Below, in pieces: positions 6,899 through 12,030 of a stretch of DNA of 12,030 bases; the stretch's first letter is position 1; each line of letters opens with the position of its first letter. Below the pieces are notes generated by a model. It was given only the letters and a program-made list of their open reading frames with translations, did no database searches and had not been told where the DNA came from. Source of the stretch: Candidatus Dormiibacterota bacterium (GTDB lineage: Bacteria > Chloroflexota > Dormibacteria > Aeolococcales > Bog-877); contig PKXE01000012.1 of the NCBI GenBank assembly GCA_003132265.1, positions 1-12,030 on the forward strand, in the 5' to 3' direction. The translations under genes and the position numbers were made by a program.

Positions 6899-7969
6899 CT
6901 AGGCGGCAGCGGGGCCAAGTCCACCACCCGAGCTCCGGTCGATTAGATGACATCTCACAGATCGAGAAGATCCCATCGCCGGAACGTCGTCGAGGCCCGG
7001 TACTTGCGCGCAGCAGACCTGAACCCCATGGCCCAGATAGCAGCGGGGTTCAAAACGACAGCCCCTCTCGAGATCGCTGAGGCTCGGAGGGTCTCCAGGA
7101 ATACCGACCAGCTCGCGGCGGCCGCCCGCGATCGTCGGAATCGCTCCGATCAGTCCGCGGCTGTACGGATGCACAGGCTGGCGGACTACGTCGCGGCACG
7201 ATCCCTCTTCGACGATCCGCCCTCCATACATCACCGACACAGTGTCACAGAACTCGCTCACCACAGCAAGGTTATGAGTTATGAACAACAGGGCAGCGGA
7301 TCGCTGCGACACTACCCGATCTAGCATGTGAAGAATCTCCGACTGGGTGACCACGTCCAGCGCGGTCGTAGGTTCATCGGCGATGATCAAGGTCGCGTCA
7401 CCCGCGATCGCCATTCCGATCGCCACCCGCTGACGCATGCCGCCGGACAACTCGTGTGGGTATTGTTTCATGACCCGTGCCACGTCGGCAATCTCGCACT
7501 CCTCTAGGAGCGCCCCAATGGCCGAGCGCATCCGCGGTCGCCGTAGGTGTCGCCCTCCGGGCCGACGAAGGCGAATTGCCTCAGCTACCTGCGAATAGAT
7601 TGATCGGACCGGATCGAGTGCGTTCAGGGGATCCTGGAAGACAACGCTGACCGCCGTTCGCCGCACTTGAGCGCTCGCCCTCTCTGACAGTGCTCGCAGG
7701 TCCGTCGAGGCGACAACAATGCTGCCGCCGACTACTCGCCCACTCCGGCCCAGTAGCCCCGGGATTGCACGGGCCAGCGAGGTCTTTCCCGAGCCCGACT
7801 CCCCCACCACACCTCGTTTCTCGCCGCGGCCGATAGTCATGTTTACGTCTTTCACCGCCACGACGGCCCCGACGCCTTCGCCATACTCCACCGTCAGTTC
7901 CTTCACGACCAGCACCGCCTCAGCGTGGGCGGGGTCCCGGGCTACTTCGCCTGTCGTCACAACGCGCAC
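6899..7969 (-). CDS. Oligopeptide/dipeptide-type ABC transporter ATPase, DppD/OppD-like
   Basis: First nucleotide-binding subunit of the ABC importer, 356 aa, normal for DppD/OppD. Walker A GESGSGKT at 56-63, Q-loop FQDPLNALDP with Q112, signature LSGGMRQ at 174-180, Walker B LIIADE at 194-199, H-loop H232 (FITHNLA). The C-terminal oligopeptide-transporter segment is present: HPYSRGLIGAIP at 267-278, then GIPGDPPSLSDLERGCRFEPRC. Cysteines 304, 310, 319/320 and 340 match the positions that, in characterised DppD proteins, can bind an iron-sulfur cluster; that use here is inference. The start is GTG, 2 nt after the dppB stop, with GGTGA inside the end of dppB as the likely ribosome binding site, so translation is probably coupled. 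Confidence 0.95.
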   Translation of the reverse strand: MRVVTTGEVARDPAHAEAVLVVKELTVEYGEGVGAVVAVKDVNMTIGRGEKRGVVGESGSGKTSLARAIPGLLGRSGRVVGGSIVVASTDLRALSERASAQVRRTAVSVVFQDPLNALDPVRSIYSQVAEAIRLRRPGGRHLRRPRMRSAIGALLEECEIADVARVMKQYPHELSGGMRQRVAIGMAIAGDATLIIADEPTTALDVVTQSEILHMLDRVVSQRSAALLFITHNLAVVSEFCDTVSVMYGGRIVEEGSCRDVVRQPVHPYSRGLIGAIPTIAGGRRELVGIPGDPPSLSDLERGCRFEPRCYLGHGVQVCCAQVPGLDDVPAMGSSRSVRCHLIDRSSGGGLGPAAA

Positions 7970-7971
7970 AG

Positions 7972-8991
7972 TCAGATCACCGATGGCCGGCGCAGCCTTG
8001 GATCGATCACCACATAAAGCGAGTCAACTATCAGGTTCACCGCGATAAACGCCAATGCGCTCAAAATCACAAACGCCTCTACGACACCATACTCTCTCGC
8101 CAGCACCGAATTCACAACGAGCTGACCAACTCCAGGCCAATTGAAGACTGCCTCAACCAGCACACTGCCAGCCACCAGCTGCGCTACCAGAAGGCCTAGC
8201 GCGGTGAGTGCGGGCAGCAGTGCATTCGGGACGCCGTGGCGCATCAGCGCCTGCCACCGCGTTAACCCCTTGCCTTGGCAAACCAATAAGAAATCCTCGT
8301 CGCTCACTTCCCTTAGACTGTGCCTGAGCAACCGGAATAGGTAACCGAAAGGAGCTAGCCCCAGGGTTAGGGCCGGTAGCAGGATGTGCTCCATGGCATT
8401 GGCGAACGTTCCCCACTGGCCCGCGATGAGAGCATCCCAAGTGTAGAAGTGGGTTGTCGCCGGTGGTGCGCTCACGCCTACGCCCAGTCGCCCCACAGGC
8501 CCCGGCAACACGTGCAGATACTCCGCGAATAGGACCAGGGCCATCAAGCCAATCCAGAAGGGAGGGCTGCCGAGGCCCACAAATGCTACCGCGCGACAGA
8601 CGGAGTCTACCACGCGTGATCTCGCGCCGACAGATGCGACCGCCCCGGCGAGCGCCCCTATCACCGCGAACAGCATCGCGTAGAAGCCCAGCTCCAGGCT
8701 GGCAGGGAGTCGCGTGACGACCTCCTTCAGGACCGGTGCTCCGGTCCCGTAATCAAATCCCCAGTTGCCGTGGACAAAGCCGACTACGTAGTCGACATAC
8801 TGGACATAAAGAGGTTGGTTGAGGCCCAACACCGCGCGCTCATGCTGAAGAGCCGCGGCGCTGGCTAGGGGGCCCAAGATGAGTCGGGCAGGGTCTGCAG
8901 GAAGCATGCGTAGGATCACGAAAACGGCGACCGAAGCAATGAACAGCGTGACTATCGCCCCACTCAGCCTCGCGCGAATGGTGTGTGCCAT
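7972..8991 (-). CDS. Peptide/nickel-type ABC transporter permease, DppB-like
   Basis: Inner-membrane permease subunit, 339 aa, usual length. The N-terminal membrane helix (about 9-29) is followed by the DppB-type extracytoplasmic loop with LPADPA and NWGFDYGTGAPV, then five more hydrophobic segments near 98-122, 135-158, 200-225, 258-283 and 305-328. The EAA loop that contacts the ATPase lies near 227-260 (EDFLLVCQGKGLTRWQAL, then HGVPNALLP). It ends with the typical YVVIDPRLR. ATG 8991 directly follows the dppC stop (TAG-ATG), with GGAG in the last dppC codons as ribosome binding site. It lies downstream of dppC, whereas in the common arrangement B precedes C. Confidence 0.95.
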   Translation of the reverse strand: MAHTIRARLSGAIVTLFIASVAVFVILRMLPADPARLILGPLASAAALQHERAVLGLNQPLYVQYVDYVVGFVHGNWGFDYGTGAPVLKEVVTRLPASLELGFYAMLFAVIGALAGAVASVGARSRVVDSVCRAVAFVGLGSPPFWIGLMALVLFAEYLHVLPGPVGRLGVGVSAPPATTHFYTWDALIAGQWGTFANAMEHILLPALTLGLAPFGYLFRLLRHSLREVSDEDFLLVCQGKGLTRWQALMRHGVPNALLPALTALGLLVAQLVAGSVLVEAVFNWPGVGQLVVNSVLAREYGVVEAFVILSALAFIAVNLIVDSLYVVIDPRLRRPSVI

Positions 8992-9873
8992 CTACTCCGG
9001 CAGGTTCCTCGTCGATCCCGTTAGAACACTCCCCACAGCTTCACCACCCAGCCCGTCCGCGACCAGGTTGCACCCGATAACCAGAATGAGCAGCATGGCC
9101 CCGGGGAAGACACCAATCCACCATTGCCCTGACAGCACGTAGGAAAGACCAGCGGTAATCATCGTGCCCCACTCAGGGGTCGGGACCTGAACACCCAGCC
9201 CCACAAAGCCAAGGGCTGCCAGCGTGAGAACCGCGTACCCAACTACCGAACTGGCCTGGATCGTCATGACCTGCCAGGTGTGTGGCAGGATGTGCCGCCA
9301 CACGATGCGCGACGGTTGGCAACCGCTAGCCACGGCCGCCTCAACGAAGGGCAGCGCCTGGACTCGCAGCACCTCGCTACGCATCAGTCGCGCATAAAAC
9401 GGCACGGTGGAAATGGTGATGCCCAGTGCCGCAGATACCGTGCCGGCTCCCAGGGCGACCGAAATCGCGAGCGCAAGGATTAGGGGAGGGAAGGCGAGGA
9501 GCGAATCGATCAACCGCATGCTCGCGTTGTCAGTAAGTCCGCCACGGAGGCCCGCCAGCAGTCCAACCGACATCCCCAGCAAGCCGCCAACGGCGGTCAC
9601 GGCGGCGGCCGCTATGAGGTCCAGCTGGCCTGCGCTCATAACTCGCGCTAAGACATCGCGTCCGACGTCGTCGGTCCCAAAGGGGCGCGCTGCGGACGGG
9701 GGCAAAAGCGAGTTCGCAAGATTCACGGCAAGTGGGTCTGCTCTCCAAATCTGGGGCCCCAGCCAGGCGAACGCTACCGTGACGAGGATGACCCCCAGGC
9801 CGACCGTGGCTTCTCGATGCCCAGATGCAAACATCCGCGCCCGCCGTACCGCAGCTGCCGCGCCGATTCCCAC
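8992..9873 (-). CDS. Peptide/nickel-type ABC transporter permease, DppC-like
   Basis: Partner permease, 293 aa, typical for DppC/OppC. After the first membrane helix (about 23-40) comes the diagnostic loop ARPFGTDDVGRDVLARV (62-78), where family members have HPFGTDELGRDVLSR. Further hydrophobic segments lie near 86-108, 128-150, 205-228 and 252-275. The EAA loop spans about 165-198 (RSEVLRVQALPFVEAAVASG, then VWRHILPH). The longest frame starts at GTG 9873, which has no clear Shine-Dalgarno and lies inside a 7-bp stem. A later ATG (residue 14, near 9834) is an alternative and would leave a short N-terminus. It is the first gene of the tight transporter block and follows the binding-protein gene after a 577-bp gap. 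Confidence 0.92.
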   Translation of the reverse strand: MGIGAAAAVRRARMFASGHREATVGLGVILVTVAFAWLGPQIWRADPLAVNLANSLLPPSAARPFGTDDVGRDVLARVMSAGQLDLIAAAAVTAVGGLLGMSVGLLAGLRGGLTDNASMRLIDSLLAFPPLILALAISVALGAGTVSAALGITISTVPFYARLMRSEVLRVQALPFVEAAVASGCQPSRIVWRHILPHTWQVMTIQASSVVGYAVLTLAALGFVGLGVQVPTPEWGTMITAGLSYVLSGQWWIGVFPGAMLLILVIGCNLVADGLGGEAVGSVLTGSTRNLPE

Positions 9874-9901
9874 GGAGCGCGGTCTGCGGTGGGGTCCGTG
9901 G
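9870..9901 (-). repeat. Hairpin enclosing the dppC start codon
   Basis: CCACGGA (9870-9876) and TCCGTGG (9895-9901) are exact reverse complements separated by 18 nt. On the mRNA the second arm contains the proposed dppC GTG (9873-9871). A folded 7-bp stem would occlude the start, and no strong Shine-Dalgarno is nearby. It could limit initiation of dppC relative to the upstream binding protein, or mean that the ATG near 9834 is the real start. Confidence 0.45.
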
Positions 9902-10014
9902 CGGGCCGTCCGAGACGGTGACGAATCAGAAGTTGCCAGCTGTCAGGCCCTCGAGGCAGGCGCCGTGACCAAGGAAGGCAACGTGATCCACTTTCGTGGG
10001 CCAGCGCCGAAGGT

Positions 10015-10043
10015 GAGCCGGGTTCTCGCCCGGCTCTGCCGGG
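10015..10043 (-). repeat. Strong 8-bp hairpin with competing third arm
   Basis: GAGCCGGG (10015-10022) pairs perfectly with CCCGGCTC (10029-10036) around a 6-nt loop. CCCGGC (10029-10034) can also pair with GCCGGG (10038-10043) around a 3-nt loop. The two stems exclude each other. No T-run follows on the minus strand, so it is not a classical terminator. It lies in the middle of the gap between the binding protein and permease genes. Confidence 0.5.
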
Positions 10044-10381
10044 AAGCTGTTCTCCTCTCAAGCCGACAATCGCTGGCCACGAACGGTCCGGGGGCAGACA
10101 CCCGCCGGATCCTCCGCATGGTGGGCGGAATGCAGCGCAGCTGCCATCTCATGGGTGCCGGCTCGACAGCCCCGCTCGTCAGGGGTCGTCCAAGGGTTCG
10201 CTCCCCCCTGCCCGCCTTGTCGCGGACAAAGCCCGCAAGGATACGCGGACGGTGATCGTGACACTTGCGATCGGCTAGCTGCTCCGAACCACTCCCCGAC
10301 CGCCGCCAGCGATAGCCCCGTGCGACTCCCCACGGACCCCCTACGAGAGGCGAACCACCACTAAGCCGACCCAAAGCCTCA

Positions 10382-10415
10382 CCACCGTGCGGTGGGCAAC
10401 TTGGGCAACAGCCCA
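10382..10415 (-). repeat. Two adjacent hairpins downstream of the binding-protein stop
   Basis: TGGGC-AACA-GCCCA (10402-10415) and CCACC-GTGC-GGTGG (10382-10395) are perfect 5-bp stems with 4-nt loops, starting about 35 nt after the binding-protein stop. They overlap a short direct repeat, GGGCAAC (10394-10400 and 10403-10409). Neither is followed by a T-run. Such 3' hairpins often protect binding-protein mRNA from decay; here that is inference. Confidence 0.4.
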
Positions 10416-10450
10416 TGAGATCCTCAGGCCCGCGCTTCAGGTCTACGCAA

Positions 10451-12030
10451 TCAGAGACCCCATGTGGACATCTGACCAAACTCATCACTGAACACGTAGC
10501 TGTGCACGCGGTCGCTTAGCACGATTGGAAAATAGATCTCGTAGAAGGTTACCCGCGGTGCGTCTGCTTTGATGAGGCGCGTGATCTGATTCCAGTACGG
10601 CTGTTGCTTGCTCGTCGGGGCCGCTCCCCCCTGCTTCAGGGCCGTGTCGACCTTGGGAATGCAGATCTGAGTGAGGTTGAAAGAGATCCCGCACAGCGCA
10701 CTGTAGCCGAGGTAGTAGGGCACCGTCGGCACACCCGGGCCAGCTGTCCGTATGTAGGCTTGGTCCTTGTGGGTCTCCGTGGTCGTCACATACACGGGCG
10801 CGCTAAGCGTCTGCAAGGTGATATCCACCCCGATCTTCTTCCAGAAATCCTGCAGGATCGGTCCAATCGCGGCACCCGCCTCGTCTCCTGCCTCGAGATC
10901 AACCGTGAGGTGGACCGGAGTGTGCAGGTGTGACTTCTTCATGTACGACTTTGCCTTCGCCAAATCGTAGGGGGCCGACTTCGAAAGAACCGCATTGAAT
11001 CCCGGCATATCGGGGATGATCGGGCCGGTGAAGAGCGCTCCGTAGCCAAAGGCGACCTTGCTGAGGATCTCTTTAAGGGGAGTGGCGTAGCGCAGTGCCA
11101 ACCGCAAATCCAGGTTGCTGCCTGGCGCTGTTTTGGTGTTGAAGCCGAAGTACTCGCTCTCCGGCGCTGCATAGGCGGGCACCTTAACAGTGGCAACCTT
11201 GCTTAGGCTGTGAGCGGTCGCATTGGGAATGCCAATCGTGATGTCGGCTTCGCCGTCCTTGGCGTCAAGCCCGAGGGTTGCTGGGCTGGTGATGAAATTA
11301 AGTATCACTTCGCGGCTTTTCACCGGGAGTGGGTAGTTCGGGTTGGCCTTGAGGGTCGCCTGCACGCCGGGCTCGTAGGATGAGAGCACGTACGCACCGC
11401 CGCCTCCCGCGATGTGCGACGACATCCAGGTGTTGACGGCGTTGGCTACGACACCGCCGTTAGCGTCGACCACTGAGGGCTCCATCACTGCACCGGCCGG
11501 CTGAGCCCAGTTCGTGAGAAGCCCAGAATCGGGGACATTCAGTGTGAAGACCACCGTGTACGGTGACGGCGTGGTGATCGACTTGATCAGAAGTGGGGTG
11601 TAGTGGCCGTCGAGGATGTAATACGCCCCACCCGCATTCATGGTGATTTCGCGCTGGAAGGAGAACGCGACGGCGGCGGCGGTAATCGGGGTTCCGTCGG
11701 CGAAACGGAAGTTCGTGTTGAGCTGAAAGGTGTAGACCTCGCTGTTAGAACTGATAGTCCAGGATTTCGCCAGAAAGGGTTCAAATTTGGAGTATTCGAT
11801 TTGGCTGGTTCCATCGGGACCCGGCTTGGTTCCGTACCGAATCAGGGTCGTGTAGGTCGCCAGCGGGATGATGAAGTCGCCCTCATTCAGGCCTTCCGAG
11901 GGGTCAATCGAGGCCGGCGGGAAGCTCGTGTTCACTATCAAGGGCCCGCTAGCAGCGACACGTTTGGCGCTACTGGCCGCGACCGACGCAGAGCCACCGA
12001 GTAGCGCCAGGGCTGCCGCAATGACGGCAG
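10451..12030 (-). CDS. ABC transporter extracytoplasmic solute-binding protein, family 5, 5' end beyond window
   Basis: Exported receptor that captures the substrate and delivers it to the dppC/dppB permeases. About 525 codons are visible, ending at TGA 10451; the frame stays open to the right edge, so the first codons are outside. The visible N-terminus is the hydrophobic core of a signal peptide (AVIAAALALLGG, then SASVAASSA), followed by a mature start rich in Ala/Ser. Family-5 features follow: YTTLIRYG, a SWTISSNSEVYTFQL segment, FRFADGTPITAAAVAFSF (the family's DG-x-P-hydrophobic signature), GAYVLSSYEPG, and the C-terminal domain with FGFNTKTAPGSNLDLRLALR. Two cysteines in LCGISFNLTQIC (codons at 10691-10693 and 10661-10663) could form a disulfide outside the cytoplasm. 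No lipobox cysteine is visible, so cleavage by signal peptidase I is more likely than lipidation. A TTG at 11941 starts an internal frame but is not the real start. Confidence 0.93.
   Translation of the reverse strand, partial: AVIAAALALLGGSASVAASSAKRVAASGPLIVNTSFPPASIDPSEGLNEGDFIIPLATYTTLIRYGTKPGPDGTSQIEYSKFEPFLAKSWTISSNSEVYTFQLNTNFRFADGTPITAAAVAFSFQREITMNAGGAYYILDGHYTPLLIKSITTPSPYTVVFTLNVPDSGLLTNWAQPAGAVMEPSVVDANGGVVANAVNTWMSSHIAGGGGAYVLSSYEPGVQATLKANPNYPLPVKSREVILNFITSPATLGLDAKDGEADITIGIPNATAHSLSKVATVKVPAYAAPESEYFGFNTKTAPGSNLDLRLALRYATPLKEILSKVAFGYGALFTGPIIPDMPGFNAVLSKSAPYDLAKAKSYMKKSHLHTPVHLTVDLEAGDEAGAAIGPILQDFWKKIGVDITLQTLSAPVYVTTTETHKDQAYIRTAGPGVPTVPYYLGYSALCGISFNLTQICIPKVDTALKQGGAAPTSKQQPYWNQITRLIKADAPRVTFYEIYFPIVLSDRVHSYVFSDEFGQMSTWGL

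Larger units (their letters stand above)
9874..10450. other. 577-bp structured gap between binding protein and dppC, no convincing gene
   Basis: Open frames of up to 181 codons on the minus strand (9943-10488) and antisense frames on the plus strand cross this gap, but their translations show no known motif and are rich in arginine, proline and glycine, as expected by chance in GC-rich DNA. The gap holds several hairpins: TGGGC/GCCCA (10402-10415), CCACC/GGTGG (10382-10395), CCGTG/CACGG near 10317-10336, GAGCCGGG/CCCGGCTC (10015-10036) with a competing third arm, and the dppC start hairpin. No tRNA, tmRNA or RNase P signature was found. It may be an intercistronic segment that lets the binding protein be made in excess, or an unrecognised structured RNA. 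Confidence 0.5.

Noticed and set aside
6877..6927. GTG start at 6927 for the DppF-like ATPase
   Set aside because: It would overlap dppD by 29 nt; ATG 6876 has an AGGAG and gives a normal N-terminus.
10015..10043. RNase P RNA-like 3' segment (AGAACCCGGCT)
   Set aside because: The accompanying conserved GAGGAAAGTCC element is absent from the gap, so the resemblance is superficial.
10191..10211. tRNA T-arm-like GGGTTCGCTCCCC
   Set aside because: The flanking bases do not form a proper T stem and no acceptor, D or anticodon arms could be placed.
9407..10255. 282-codon plus-strand open frame
   Set aside because: More than half is antisense to dppC, its residues are Ala/Arg/Pro/Ser-rich with no motif, and it has the composition of a GC-rich shadow frame.
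9943..10488. 181-codon minus-strand frame in the gap, overlapping the binding-protein end
   Set aside because: No recognisable domain and Arg/Gly/Pro-rich composition, with no good ribosome binding site. A real gene cannot be excluded without a homology search.

Overview
The window is a 12-kb, GC-rich (about 60% by eye) bacterial segment in which every convincing gene lies on the minus strand, so transcription runs from high to low coordinates. Frequent GTG and TTG starts and high GC would fit a high-GC lineage such as Actinomycetota, Chloroflexota or a relative. The visible part of the binding protein's export signal has no lipobox cysteine, which is less typical of a Gram-positive lipoprotein. 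I cannot name the organism from sequence alone.

Layout in transcription order. (1) 12030-10451: a family-5 extracytoplasmic solute-binding protein, cut off upstream by the window edge inside its signal peptide. (2) 10450-9874: a 577-bp gap with several hairpins and no convincing gene. (3) 9873-6061: a compact ABC transporter block, dppC-dppB-dppD-dppF type, with intergenic distances of 0, 2 and 22 nt. (4) 5958-4579: a cyclic amidohydrolase of the dihydropyrimidinase/hydantoinase/allantoinase superfamily with all six metal-site residues. (5) 4578-4225: a gap. (6) 4224-2461: a hydantoinase B/oxoprolinase B subunit. (7) 2460-1958: a gap with a candidate promoter. (8) 1957-1: a hydantoinase A/oxoprolinase A subunit whose last part (probably about 40 residues) lies beyond the left edge. 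It has no stop in the window but is an intact, fully readable frame.

Working model (inference): the binding protein and ABC transporter import a small amide, ureide or peptide-like compound. The metal-dependent amidohydrolase and the ATP-dependent HyuA/HyuB pair then open cyclic amide bonds (hydantoin, N-methylhydantoin, 5-oxoproline or related rings). The families are clear, but the substrate is not: the amidohydrolase lacks the usual hydantoinase substrate-pocket residues. Unusual points are the permease order (C before B), the order hyuB before hyuA with a 500-bp gap, and three large gaps in an otherwise tight operon. No RNA genes, CRISPR arrays or insertion sequences were recognised.
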